DNA of 64,000 nucleotides from Kibdelosporangium aridum. Its GTDB lineage: Bacteria > Actinomycetota > Actinomycetes > Mycobacteriales > Pseudonocardiaceae. Shown piece by piece: positions 26,002 to 34,661 of the stretch. How positions within the stretch are numbered: position 1 is the stretch's first letter; every line of letters begins with the position of its first letter. Where the stretch lies: NCBI RefSeq assembly GCF_900176515.1, contig NZ_FWXV01000005.1, positions 122,507-186,506 on the forward strand, in the 5' to 3' direction. A program made the position numbers and the translations under genes. The notes under the pieces were generated by a model. It saw nothing but the letters and a program-made list of their open reading frames with translations, did no database searches and was not told the origin of the DNA.

Positions 26002-26867
26002 AGGTGCTGGTCACCGGGGCTGGTGGGGCGCTGGGCGGCTTGGTGGCCGAGCGGCTTTCCGCAGCGGGGCACAGTGTTCGGGCGCACGACAGGACGACGA
26101 TCACAGCGCCGGTCAGCGACGTGATCACGGGAAATCTGGCCGACCTGGCACACGTCCAAGGCGTGGTGGCCGGTGTGGACGCGGTGGTGCACTGCGCGGC
26201 CATTCCGTCCCCTGTGGACCATCCGGACGACGAGGTCTTCCGCAACAACGTCCAGACCACGTACAACGTGCTCGACACGGCAGGCCGGGCCGGGGTCGGC
26301 AGGATCGTGTACGTCTCCAGCGCGTCAGCGCTCGGACTGGCGTGGTCGCAACTGGGTGTCTCGCCGGTCCAGGTGCCGGTGACCGAGGACCATCCCTTTG
26401 TCGGTGACGATGTCTACGGCCTGTCCAAGCAAGTCGGTGAAACGATTGCGGCCGCCGCGAGCAGGCGTTGGCGGACAACGGTGGTGAGCCTGCGCTTCCC
26501 GTTCATCGGCACGGGTGCGCGATTGGAGCACCATTTGAAGCGCATCCATGACGATCCAGGCGTCGACCGCGGCGGGCTGTGGGCGTGGCTGGACATGCGT
26601 GACGCAGTCAGGGCTGTCGAAGCCGCGTTGTCTGTTCCCCTTGAGGGACACCATTTGCTCAACGTTGTCGCGCCCGATACGACCGCTTTGGTTTCCACGG
26701 CCGAACTACTGGGCACCTACCACCCGACGGCCGTGATCACGCGGCCGTTTGGCGAATTCGAGTCGGTGTACTCCGGTCGATTGTGCCGTACGGTATTGGG
26801 GTTCGAACCGATCTACGGATGGCGAGGGGTGGTTCGATGCGGATCGGAGTCGTCGGACTGGGTGTGA
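25998..26867 (+). CDS. NAD-dependent epimerase/dehydratase family protein (extended SDR)
   Basis: A 289-residue extended SDR. The nucleotide-binding motif TGAGGALG (residues 6-13), VDAVVHCAAIPSP, the SSASALG strand and the YGLSK catalytic pair (Tyr-X3-Lys) are visible. The GTG at 25998 overlaps the permease stop (GTGA). Uronate dehydrogenases and sugar epimerases share this fold; in this operon, oxidation or epimerisation of the imported sugar acid is likely. Its last 31 bp overlap the next gene. Confidence 0.85.
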   Translation: MKVLVTGAGGALGGLVAERLSAAGHSVRAHDRTTITAPVSDVITGNLADLAHVQGVVAGVDAVVHCAAIPSPVDHPDDEVFRNNVQTTYNVLDTAGRAGVGRIVYVSSASALGLAWSQLGVSPVQVPVTEDHPFVGDDVYGLSKQVGETIAAAASRRWRTTVVSLRFPFIGTGARLEHHLKRIHDDPGVDRGGLWAWLDMRDAVRAVEAALSVPLEGHHLLNVVAPDTTALVSTAELLGTYHPTAVITRPFGEFESVYSGRLCRTVLGFEPIYGWRGVVRCGSESSDWV

Positions 26868-27916
26868 TCAGCAAGGTCTACCTGGACACCCTGCGGGACT
26901 TGGCAGACACACGAGTCACCGCCGTCGCCGATCTGATGCCGGAACGCGCCGAGGCAGTCGCGGCCGGGTATCCCGGCGTCCGGGCGACGTCCGTGGCGGA
27001 GATCTACACGGCCCCGGACGTGGACCTGGTCCTGAACCTCACGATCCCGTCCGCGCACGCAGAGGTGGCCCGCAGCGCCATCGAAGCAGGTAAACACGTC
27101 TACGGCGAAAAGCCGCTCGCCATCACGACTGTCGAAGCACGGGAGATCCTTTCGCTGGCCGACCGGACAGGTGTGCAGGTCGGCTGCGCGCCGGACACCG
27201 TGCTGGGCACCGGTGTGCAGACCGCGCGAGCGACTCTGGACAGCGGAGGAATCGGTGCTCCTTTCGCCGCAACGGCTTTCATGACCACACCGGGCCACGA
27301 GCGGTGGCACCCGGATCCGGAGTTCTACTACCGGCACGGCGGTGGGCCGTTGATGGACATGGGCCCGTACTACCTGAGCGCACTGGTGACACTGCTCGGC
27401 CCGGTCCGCAGGGTGGTCGGGATGGCGTCGACACCGGTGGCGACCCGGACCATCGGCAGTGGCCCCAGGGCCGGAACGGTCTTCCCGGTCGAGGTGGCGA
27501 CGCACGTCACCGGCGTGCTGGAACACAGCACGGGCGCGTTGTCCACCATGATGATGAGCTTCGGGGTGTGGGCAGGTCAGCTGCCACGGATCGAGATCTA
27601 CGGCACGGAAGGCGCGTTGTCCGTACCGGATCCCAACGGGTTCGAGGGAATCGTGTCGGTGTTCCACCCGTCTGATCCACAGTGGACTGTCATCCAGCCG
27701 TCCGCGGGTTATCTCAACGCGGACCGCGGCTACGGTGTCGCGGACATGGTCACCGCGATCGAGCACGGAACACCGTTACGGGCCAGCGGTGAACTGGCGC
27801 ACCACGTCTTGGACATCATGGAGTCGTTGCTGGCCGCGTCGGAGTCCGGCAAGTCCATGGACGTGCTCAGCGTGTGTGATCGCCCAGCACCGGTTCCGCT
27901 CGGCGGGGAAGCCTGA
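26837..27916 (+). CDS. Gfo/Idh/MocA family oxidoreductase
   Basis: A 359-residue sugar dehydrogenase. The Rossmann motif is IGVVGLGVIS near the N-terminus, EKPLA carries the conserved Lys, and GGPLMDMGPYYLSALVTLLG is the typical C-domain helix with active-site Asp. The ATG at 26837 has GAGGGG upstream and overlaps the epimerase end. It probably oxidises or reduces a hydroxyl of the imported sugar derivative. Its 3' end overlaps the convergent gene at 27867 by 50 bp. Confidence 0.88.
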   Translation: MRIGVVGLGVISKVYLDTLRDLADTRVTAVADLMPERAEAVAAGYPGVRATSVAEIYTAPDVDLVLNLTIPSAHAEVARSAIEAGKHVYGEKPLAITTVEAREILSLADRTGVQVGCAPDTVLGTGVQTARATLDSGGIGAPFAATAFMTTPGHERWHPDPEFYYRHGGGPLMDMGPYYLSALVTLLGPVRRVVGMASTPVATRTIGSGPRAGTVFPVEVATHVTGVLEHSTGALSTMMMSFGVWAGQLPRIEIYGTEGALSVPDPNGFEGIVSVFHPSDPQWTVIQPSAGYLNADRGYGVADMVTAIEHGTPLRASGELAHHVLDIMESLLAASESGKSMDVLSVCDRPAPVPLGGEA

Positions 27917-28820
27917 AATAGACCCGGATGGTCGTACCTGCCGGGGCGGTGTGCATCCTGACGAGGTCGGCCAAGTGGTTGACCAGCAGCAGCCCCCGGC
28001 CGCCGAGTTGCTTGACCGGTGCGGGGATCCGGCCGGCGAGCGGGTTGCGGATGTACCCGGCGTCGCTGATCTGGCACACCAGGGTGTCCGGCTCGGTCCA
28101 CAGGTACACCGTTCCGATGCCGCCCCCGTGCCGTGCGCTGTTGGCAGCCAGTTCGTCGACCGTCAGAACGAGGTCGGTGGTCCGGTCAGGGGCGAGGCCG
28201 GAGTGGGCGGCGAACTTCGTGACGAACCTGCGCAGCTCGCCGAGGCTGGACGCGTCGACCATCCGGCATTCGGCGTTGTGCGGCGCGACTAACGGCTGGT
28301 TGTACGTGGCCACAACGGCATCAGGGGCGAACGACGTGCTGGCGCGCGTGCCGTCCGAGTCGATCACTGTCGGGTGGGTGCGAAACGCGTCGGCGAGCAC
28401 AGTGGGGGAGAGGCCGTCGGTGTCGTACGGGCAGAGAATCGTGGCCCGGCGACCGGCGAATGCCCGGTTGATCAACGCCTCGTGCTGAACACACGCCGGG
28501 TACTCGACCACCGAACGGTCCGGCCAGATCGGTTCGCCGATGACCCGGACCCGGCCGTTGTGCTCGTCGGCGAACGCCCGCAGCACACCAGGGATGATGC
28601 GACCGGGGTTACGGCCTGCCTTGGTCATGTCCAGCATCGTCACGTTCGCGGCGGAAGCACCGAGCGAAGTGCGGATCAGATCCAGTTGCGGTCCTGGTAC
28701 AGCGACAGCCACCGGCTCGCTTTTCGCCAGTCCTTCGGCGATGAACGGCACAGTGCCCGCGATGTACTCATCGGCGCCGCGGTAGAACAGCGCCGGATGC
28801 ACAAATGGATCTACTGTCAT
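27867..28820 (-). CDS. MEDS-domain anti-sigma regulator with HATPase (RsbA-like)
   Basis: A 317-residue protein. The N-terminal MEDS domain (residues 1 to about 165: HPALFYRGADEYIAGTVPFIAEGL, EPVAVAVPG, ILCPYDTDGL) is followed by a GHKL ATPase domain. Its N-box is VDELAANSARHGGG and its G-boxes lie in VCQISDAGYIRNP and GGRGLLLVNHLADLV. RsbA-like proteins act as serine kinases or sensors in partner-switching control of sigma factors. A GTG one codon upstream (28823) is an alternative start. Monocistronic and convergent with the oxidoreductase gene. Confidence 0.85.
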   Translation of the reverse strand: MTVDPFVHPALFYRGADEYIAGTVPFIAEGLAKSEPVAVAVPGPQLDLIRTSLGASAANVTMLDMTKAGRNPGRIIPGVLRAFADEHNGRVRVIGEPIWPDRSVVEYPACVQHEALINRAFAGRRATILCPYDTDGLSPTVLADAFRTHPTVIDSDGTRASTSFAPDAVVATYNQPLVAPHNAECRMVDASSLGELRRFVTKFAAHSGLAPDRTTDLVLTVDELAANSARHGGGIGTVYLWTEPDTLVCQISDAGYIRNPLAGRIPAPVKQLGGRGLLLVNHLADLVRMHTAPAGTTIRVYFRLPRRAEPVLGDHTR

Positions 28821-28943
28821 CACGCCCCTTTATCCGTGACGAGTCTACGATCCCACGCCCGTGTGAGGGCCGCATGACGCGGTCAGGGCATATCCGGAAG
28901 GTCACTGGGCATGTGCGTTGCGTACGCGAAGTAAGTTGTCCTT

Positions 28944-29543
28944 GTGATCACCGTGAGGCCTGGCAGGCTGGATGACGTCGACGCGCTGTACCGGATCTGT
29001 CTGCAGACGGGGGACGCGGGCGAGGACGCCACCGCGTTGTACGAAGACCCGCAGCTGCTCGGCCACGTCTTTGTCGGCCCGTACGCGGTGCTGGAGCCGT
29101 CCTTGGCGTTCGTCGCCGAAGATGAGGAAGGCGTGAGCGGGTTCGTGCTCGGTGCGCTGGACACCAAGGCCTTCGAGGAAGAACTGGAACGGGACTGGTG
29201 GCCGGAACTGCGGACGCAGTACCCGGACCCGGCCGGGGACTCGCTGACCCAGGACCAGCAGCTGATGCGGCACATCCACCACCCGGACACGACACCCGGG
29301 AAATACCTCGAGGACTACCCGTCACACCTGCACATCAACCTGTTGCCCCGGACACAGGGCCAAGGCGTGGGCGGCCAGCTGATGAACACGCTCATCGACG
29401 CGCTGCGGGCGAAGGGGTCGCGTGGCGTGCACCTGCGGGTGTGGGCCAGGAACACCCGGGCGATCGGCTTCTACCGGCACGTCGGCTTCACCGAGATCGA
29501 CAGGACCGGCGACGGGTACACGTTCGGCATGGATCTGCGCTGA
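28944..29543 (+). CDS. GNAT family N-acetyltransferase
   Basis: A 199-residue acetyltransferase. Motif A for acetyl-CoA is INLLPRTQGQGVGGQLMNTLIDAL; motif B is HLRVWARNTRAIGFYRHVGF. The N-terminal extension (residues 1-100) is longer than in minimal GNATs and resembles the group that includes O-GlcNAcase-associated acetyltransferases. Substrate unknown. Starts at GTG 28944; a terminator follows. Confidence 0.85.
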   Translation: MITVRPGRLDDVDALYRICLQTGDAGEDATALYEDPQLLGHVFVGPYAVLEPSLAFVAEDEEGVSGFVLGALDTKAFEEELERDWWPELRTQYPDPAGDSLTQDQQLMRHIHHPDTTPGKYLEDYPSHLHINLLPRTQGQGVGGQLMNTLIDALRAKGSRGVHLRVWARNTRAIGFYRHVGFTEIDRTGDGYTFGMDLR

Positions 29544-29549
29544 CAGGCG

Positions 29550-29582
29550 AAAGGGCCTGCCGGAGATGGCGGCAAGCCCTTT
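29550..29582 (+). terminator. Terminator after the GNAT gene
   Basis: A 13-bp stem (AAAGGGCCTGCCG against CGGCAAGCCCTTT, one G-U pair) with a 7-nt loop, starting 7 bp after the stop codon. Confidence 0.75.
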
Positions 29583-29679
29583 CCATACGGTGAACGCAGT
29601 GTGGTCGCCTTAGGTGCCCGTGGCCGGGCTGACCGTCGGCGCGACCGAAACTGTCATACCCCTCCGGTAACGTGAAGAT

Positions 29680-29694
29680 CAGGGGCTCCCCCTG
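29680..29694 (-). terminator. Short hairpin downstream of the formate dehydrogenase gene
   Basis: CAGGGG and CCCCTG are separated by CTC, 31 bp beyond the FDH stop on the minus strand. It lacks a clear U-tract, so it is a weak terminator candidate. Confidence 0.4.
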
Positions 29695-29724
29695 GGGAAT
29701 TGTCGATGCGATGAGGGCTGCCCG

Positions 29725-30882
29725 CTACTTCGTCGAGTACGAGTGGGCCCCTGTCCCGGCCAGCTTGCCGCCGTCCACGATCAGGTACTCGTCCCGGATC
29801 GGCGTCCCGCCGAACCAGGACTCCAGGATCTCCCGCGTCCCAGCCGCGTACCGAGCCTGAGCCGACAGCGAAGACCCCGAGATGTGCGGCGTCATCCCGT
29901 GGTGCGGCATGCTCCGCCACGGGTGGTCAGCAGGCGCGGGCTGCGGGTACCACACATCGCCGGCATATCCCGCCAACTGCCCGCTCTCCAACGCCCGCAC
30001 GATCGCGTCCCGGTCGGCGATCTTGCCCCGGGCCGTGTTGATCAGGTACGCCCCGCGCTTCATCGTGCTGAGCAGCTTGTCCCCGAAGAGCCCCTCGGTC
30101 TCCGGGTGCAGCGGCGCGTTGATCGTCACCACGTCCAGGTGCGGCACCATCTCCTGGGTGCTCGCGTGGAACGTCAGGCCCAGCTCTTCCTCGACCTCGC
30201 GCGGCAGCCGGTGCCGGTCGGTGTAGTGCAGCTTGACGTCGAAGGGCGCGAGCCGCCGCAGCACGGCGAGGCCGATCCGGCCTGCGGCAACGGTTCCGAC
30301 CTGCATTCCCTCCAGGTCGTACGACCGGGATACGGCGTCGGCGATGTTCCAGCCGCCGTCCACGACGATCTGGTACGACGGGATGTAGTTGCGGACCAGC
30401 CCCAGGATCATCATCACCACGTGCTCGGCGACGCTGATCGAGTTGCAGTACGTCACCTCGGCCACCGTGATCCCCGCGTCGATCGCGGCCTTGAGATCGA
30501 CGTGGTCCGAGCCGATGCCCGCGGTCACCGCGAGCTTCAGGTTGCGGGCCTTGGCGATCCGTTCCGGCGTCAGGTAGGCAGGCCAGAACGGCTGCGAGAT
30601 CACGACGTCCGCGTCGACGAGCTCCCGCTCGAACACCGAGCCGGGGCCGTCTTTGTCGGACGTGACGACCAAGGTGTGCCCTTGGGACTCCAAAAAGGAC
30701 CGGAGGCCGAGTTCGCCGCTCACGCTGCCGAGCAGGTGTCCCGGTGTGAAGTCGACGCCCTTCGGCGTCGGCAGGGTCTGCCCGTCCGGGTACCGCTCGA
30801 TCTTGGGCAGGTCGTCGCGGGCGTAGGTGGCGGGGTAGCCGTCGACCGGGTCGTCATAGAGAACGCAGAGGATTTTCGCCAT
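29725..30882 (-). CDS. fdh: NAD-dependent formate dehydrogenase
   Basis: A 385-residue D-2-hydroxyacid-dehydrogenase-family FDH, closely resembling the Pseudomonas sp. 101 enzyme. Signatures are MAKILCVLYDDPVDGYP, GQTLPTPKGVDFTPG, ISQPFWPAYLT, TYCNSISVAEHVVMMILGLVRN, VGTVAAGRIGLAVL (Rossmann), HYTDRHRLP (NAD-selective Asp), NTARGK and the catalytic GMTPHISGSS. It oxidises formate to CO2 with reduction of NAD, without molybdenum or selenium. The start at ATG 30882 matches the family N-terminus. It follows a LysR gene on the same strand. It is the expected sink for formate released by the formyl-CoA pathway nearby. Confidence 0.96.
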   Translation of the reverse strand: MAKILCVLYDDPVDGYPATYARDDLPKIERYPDGQTLPTPKGVDFTPGHLLGSVSGELGLRSFLESQGHTLVVTSDKDGPGSVFERELVDADVVISQPFWPAYLTPERIAKARNLKLAVTAGIGSDHVDLKAAIDAGITVAEVTYCNSISVAEHVVMMILGLVRNYIPSYQIVVDGGWNIADAVSRSYDLEGMQVGTVAAGRIGLAVLRRLAPFDVKLHYTDRHRLPREVEEELGLTFHASTQEMVPHLDVVTINAPLHPETEGLFGDKLLSTMKRGAYLINTARGKIADRDAIVRALESGQLAGYAGDVWYPQPAPADHPWRSMPHHGMTPHISGSSLSAQARYAAGTREILESWFGGTPIRDEYLIVDGGKLAGTGAHSYSTK

Positions 30883-30934
30883 GGCCCCAGGGTTCTCCCG
30901 ACCGGAACGCCAGGTCAAAGCGAAGTTCTCTATC

Positions 30935-30959
30935 CTGCGAGAGGCTAGAACTATCGCAG
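30935..30959. promoter_or_regulatory. Candidate LysR operator upstream of fdh
   Basis: CTGCGA (30935-30940) and TCGCAG (30954-30959) are inverted with a 13-bp spacer. A second interleaved dyad, GTTCT (30925-30929) with AGAAC (30947-30951), lies beside it. Both sit 43-77 bp before the fdh start and overlap the lysR stop. LysR sites usually have this kind of spaced dyad. Confidence 0.5.
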
Positions 30960-31862
30960 GTGCGCGGCCAGCGCCGCCCGGACGTCCACGCTCGCGCTGA
31001 CGTCGACCAGTGCCCGGGCCACAAGTGGTTCAGGATCGCGGTCGGCGATCACCAGGCCGATCCGGGGCGCGGGTCTGACTCGTTCCAGTGGAACCACGCG
31101 CATCCCTTGCGGCACACCGAACATGTTCAGCCACGCGTGGGAGATCACGCTGCACCAGTTGCGGGTGGCGACATGCGCGTACAAGGCCGACACGGTGTCG
31201 GTTTCGACCGAAGGTACGGCCATGGCGCCGACGGAAGCGAACATCTCGTCGAGAATGCGGCGATTGCGCATCTGCGCGGAAAGCAGGCACAGCGGCTGTT
31301 TGGCCGCGTCGGCCCAGCCGACCACCTGCTGCTCGGCCAGCTCGTGCGAGTCCGGCACGAGCAGCAGGTATTTCTCTTCGTACAAGGGAAATGTGCGGAC
31401 CCGGCCGAGCGGCTCACCGTCCAAATAGGTCATCCCGACGTCCAGTTCGAACTCGGTGAGCCGGTGGACGATGTCCTGAGAGGACAACGACTCGATTGCT
31501 ACCCTGGCACGCGGGTAGCGCGCGCAGAACGGCGTGGTGAGCAGCGGGGCCACGGTCAGGGTGGTCGGGATCGCCCCGATTCGGAGCGTCCCGGCCAGCC
31601 CGTTGGACATTGTGGACAGATCTTGTCGCAACTCCTCGCACTCGGCGAGGATCCGGTGCGCCCAGAGGAGCACCCGTTCGCCTTCCGGCGTAAGCCCGTC
31701 GTACCTGTTACCCCTGCGGACGATCGGCACATCCAGCTCGCGTTCGAGCTTGCGGATCGCCGCGGACAGCGACGGTTGCGAAACGTGACACGCCTGCGCT
31801 GCGCGCGAGAAATGCCCCTCGCGAGCCAAGGCCACGAGATACTCAAGCTGGCGCAGCAACAC
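30951..31862 (-). CDS. LysR family transcriptional regulator
   Basis: A 303-residue LysR protein. The helix-turn-helix lies in residues 1-60 (LLRQLEYLVALAREGHFSRAAQACHVSQPSLSAAIRKLERELDVPIV) and a periplasmic-binding-like effector domain starts about residue 86 (GTLRIGAIPTTLTVAPLL). The GTG at 31862 gives the normal family N-terminus; a TTG at 31880 is less likely. The gene precedes fdh and is the probable regulator of formate oxidation. Confidence 0.88.
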   Translation of the reverse strand: MLLRQLEYLVALAREGHFSRAAQACHVSQPSLSAAIRKLERELDVPIVRRGNRYDGLTPEGERVLLWAHRILAECEELRQDLSTMSNGLAGTLRIGAIPTTLTVAPLLTTPFCARYPRARVAIESLSSQDIVHRLTEFELDVGMTYLDGEPLGRVRTFPLYEEKYLLLVPDSHELAEQQVVGWADAAKQPLCLLSAQMRNRRILDEMFASVGAMAVPSVETDTVSALYAHVATRNWCSVISHAWLNMFGVPQGMRVVPLERVRPAPRIGLVIADRDPEPLVARALVDVSASVDVRAALAAHLR

Positions 31863-31888
31863 GGCCCGAAGGCTACCCAAAAAAGGGA

Positions 31889-32863
31889 TTAAGCGGCGGT
31901 CAACTGCTCGTTCAACAGGTCAGCCACGGCGCCGATCGTACGCAACGTGGGTACCTTGACGCCGGTCAGATCGGCCAGCTCCACTACCGCCTTGATGATC
32001 ACGTCCAACTCGAGGGGCTTGCCCTTCTCCAGATCCTGGAGAGTGGACGTCTTGTGCTCACCCGCCTTCTCGGCGCCGGCGAGCCTGCGCTCGACCGACA
32101 TCTTCGGGTGGCACCCGAGGCTGGCGGCAACCTCGAGGGTTTCGGTCATCATCCTGACAACCAGTTCGCGGGTCTCGTCGTGACGGCAGATCGATGCCAT
32201 CGTGGCCCGCGACAGGGCGCTGATCGGGTTGAACGCGATGTTGCCCATCAGCTTGATCCAGATGTCGTTGCGCAGATCGGCCTCGACCGGGCACTTCAGC
32301 CCGCCCGCGATCATCGCGTCGGAGAACTCCTTGCAGCGCACGGACATCGAGCCGTCCGGCTCGCCGATCGAGAACCGGGTGCCTTCCAGGTGACGGATCA
32401 CCCCAGGCTGCTCGATCTCGGTCGCCGCGTAGACCACGCAGCCGACGGCCCGGTGGACCGGTAGTGCCTTGCTCACCGCGCCACCGGGATCCACGCTCTC
32501 GATCCGGTGACCCTCGTAAGGACCGGGCAGCCCGTGGAAGTACCAGTACGGGATGCCGTTCTGTGCGGTTATCAGTGTTGTGGTTTCGTGCAGCAACGGC
32601 TTGACCATGGGCCCTGCCGCTGCGTACTGGTTGGCTTTGAGGCCGAGGAAGACGTGATCGACTGGCCCGACCTCTTCTGGGTTGTCGGTAGCGTACGGAT
32701 GGACCTCGAAGTCTCCTCGCGGAGACAGTACCTTGAGACCCGACGCCTTGATCGCCTGCAGATGAGCTCCACGGGCGATCAGATGAACCTCGACTCCAGC
32801 ACGATGGAGTCCGGCTCCGACATACGCGCCGATTGCACCGGCGCCAAGAACAGCAACTCTCAC
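31889..32863 (-). CDS. Ketopantoate reductase family protein (PanE/ApbA-like)
   Basis: A 324-residue NADPH-dependent reductase. The Rossmann motif VAVLGAGAIGAYVG is at the N-terminus, with GLKANQ, TAQNGIPYW, the catalytic Lys in DIWIKLMGNIAFNPISAL (Lys plus Asn) and a C-terminal helical domain. PanE reduces 2-oxo acids of the ketopantoate type. Its promoter carries the shared cluster operator, so a 2-oxo acid or aldehyde-acid of this pathway is a more likely substrate than ketopantoate. Starts at GTG 32863. Upstream of lysR and fdh with only a 26-bp gap to lysR, so one operon is plausible. Confidence 0.85.
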   Translation of the reverse strand: MRVAVLGAGAIGAYVGAGLHRAGVEVHLIARGAHLQAIKASGLKVLSPRGDFEVHPYATDNPEEVGPVDHVFLGLKANQYAAAGPMVKPLLHETTTLITAQNGIPYWYFHGLPGPYEGHRIESVDPGGAVSKALPVHRAVGCVVYAATEIEQPGVIRHLEGTRFSIGEPDGSMSVRCKEFSDAMIAGGLKCPVEADLRNDIWIKLMGNIAFNPISALSRATMASICRHDETRELVVRMMTETLEVAASLGCHPKMSVERRLAGAEKAGEHKTSTLQDLEKGKPLELDVIIKAVVELADLTGVKVPTLRTIGAVADLLNEQLTAA

Positions 32864-32890
32864 GGGCGGCTCCGTTCTTGCGTCGATAGT

Positions 32891-32912
32891 GTATTCAGTA
32901 TACCGTATGAAC
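32891..32912. promoter_or_regulatory. Cluster operator site A (divergent panE-like / selB-like promoters)
   Basis: The core reads TATTCAGTATACCGTATG, 14 of 18 matching the inverse of site B. On the minus strand a TTGACC, 16-bp spacer, TATACT promoter for the panE-like gene is visible, and the operator covers its -10 box. The same site lies 28 bp before the SelB-like start. Confidence 0.65.
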
Positions 32913-32939
32913 ACCTTCGGTCAACGGTGTCGAGGAGGC

Positions 32940-34661
32940 ATGCCAAATGCCTGGTGCGGGGCGATATGTGCGATGTGGGTAATCGCGACGGCCGGCCATG
33001 CCGACCACGGAAAGTCGACACTGGTGGAGCGGCTCACCGGGATGACGCCGACGCTTGGCTCGGCGTGGACGAAATTGCCGTCCGGGCGCATGGTCGAATT
33101 GGTCGATTTGCCTGCGGCCGCCACTTTGACAGGCATTTGCCCGGTCTCCGCGGTGCTCCTTGTGGTGGCCGCCGACTCCGGCTGGATGCCGCAGTCGAGT
33201 GAGCATTTGGCGGCGCTGCACGCGTTGGGAATTCGTCAAGGTTTGCTGGTCGTCACCCGAAGCGATCTCGCCGATCCGCTGCCGACGCTGCGGCGGGCCC
33301 GCGCTGAGCTGGCCGGTACCAGTCTTGCCGAGGCCGAACCGGTCGTGGTCAGCGGTTTGACCGGGGAGGGCATCGCCGAGCTGAGGCACGCGCTTGATCG
33401 GCTGGCCGACCGGATGCCGTTGCCGGACCCGGCCGCGGCAGTGCGGCTCTGGGTCGACGAGACGGCGGGAACAGTCGTCACCGGGACGCTTCCGGTTGGC
33501 ACTTTGCACACCGGTGATGAATTGGTGGTCGCACCGACCGGACGCCGTGTCCGAATTGAGTCCTTGGAGTCGCTCGGACAGCCGATGACAGCGGTCACCG
33601 GGGCAGGCCGGGTGGCCATGAAAGTCGACGGAATCAATCCCCGCCGGATGCGCAGGGGACAGGCTTTGGTCGCGCTCAACAGCTGGAGATTCGTGTCCGT
33701 AATCGACGTCCGGCTGAAGATGCTGGACAAATCGGGGATGCCGGCGCGGGAACTGGTGCTGCACATCGGTTCGGCCGGAATACCCGCCCATGTCCGTCAT
33801 CTCGGTCCGTCCGTCGCCCGGCTGACACTGCGCTCACCACTGCCGCTGCGCATCGGTGACTCCGGCCTGTTGCACGATCCGCAGCGGCACCTCGTCGTCG
33901 CGGGTGTCACCGTGCTCGACATCCTGCCGCCGGACCTGCGGCTGGGTGGTGCCATGGTGGAACGTGCCGTCGAACTGTCCAAACGAGACATCACCACCGA
34001 CGGGATGCAGGAGCTGCGCAGGCGCGGAATGGTGCGGCGCAGCGACCTCGTCGCGATGGGTTGTACGGTGCCGCGCGCACCATCGGTGGGGGAGTGGCTG
34101 TTTGATCCGGACCGTTTCCAGAAGCTGCGCCAGTCGCTGCTCGAGGCCGTGCGTGAGTACGCCGCACGCCATCCGGAAGACCCGGCGATGCCGAAACCCG
34201 TTGCCGCGCAAGTGCTTGGTTTGCCGGACCGGCGGCTGGTCGAACCACTGGCGAGGGCGTCGCGTGGCCTGGGTGTGCGCATGTTGGGTGGGCGGCTTGT
34301 TCTTGGCCCACGCGACGCGCTGGAGAAGCTGATCGACGACCTGGCGATGGAACCCTTCGCGGCGCCGGAACAACCGCGCCTCAACGAGCTGGGACTGACG
34401 GCCAAACGCCTGAATGCCGCGGTGGCAAGGGGAATGCTGATCCGCCTGGCCGACGGGGTGTACCTCCGGCCGGACGCGATCGACCTGGCGAAGGCCGTAC
34501 TGACCGAGCTGCCGGAGACGTTCACGGTGGCGCAGGTGCGCACGGCGTTGCGGACGAGCAGGCGTGTGGCCGTACCCCTGTTGGAACTGCTGGACGCGCG
34601 GGGGGTGACCGAACGACTCGACGCAAGTCAACGACGACTGCGGAAGGGGCGAAGGTCGTGA
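32940..34661 (+). CDS. SelB-like elongation factor with degenerate GTPase switches
   Basis: A 573-residue protein colinear with actinobacterial SelB. The P-loop GHADHGKS (residues 19-26) and a G4-like TRSD (106-109) remain. The roughly 14-residue switch I segment that normally follows LTGM, with the essential Thr, is absent, and the G3 motif DVPGHE is replaced by DLPAAA with a further small deletion. Domains II-III and the C-terminal winged helices that bind SECIS RNA are all present. Both deletions are in frame. The ATG at 32940 has a strong GAGGAGG site; the classical SelB start aligns with Met12. GTP-driven delivery of selenocysteinyl-tRNA looks impossible, so a moonlighting or regulatory RNA-binding role is inferred. 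No selA, selD or selC was found in the window. Confidence 0.8.
   Translation: MPNAWCGAICAMWVIATAGHADHGKSTLVERLTGMTPTLGSAWTKLPSGRMVELVDLPAAATLTGICPVSAVLLVVAADSGWMPQSSEHLAALHALGIRQGLLVVTRSDLADPLPTLRRARAELAGTSLAEAEPVVVSGLTGEGIAELRHALDRLADRMPLPDPAAAVRLWVDETAGTVVTGTLPVGTLHTGDELVVAPTGRRVRIESLESLGQPMTAVTGAGRVAMKVDGINPRRMRRGQALVALNSWRFVSVIDVRLKMLDKSGMPARELVLHIGSAGIPAHVRHLGPSVARLTLRSPLPLRIGDSGLLHDPQRHLVVAGVTVLDILPPDLRLGGAMVERAVELSKRDITTDGMQELRRRGMVRRSDLVAMGCTVPRAPSVGEWLFDPDRFQKLRQSLLEAVREYAARHPEDPAMPKPVAAQVLGLPDRRLVEPLARASRGLGVRMLGGRLVLGPRDALEKLIDDLAMEPFAAPEQPRLNELGLTAKRLNAAVARGMLIRLADGVYLRPDAIDLAKAVLTELPETFTVAQVRTALRTSRRVAVPLLELLDARGVTERLDASQRRLRKGRRS

Noticed and set aside
32940..34661. Genuine selenocysteine insertion system
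   Set aside because: GTPase switches are missing, no selA, selD or selC is in view, and the FDH here is the NAD-dependent type without selenocysteine.
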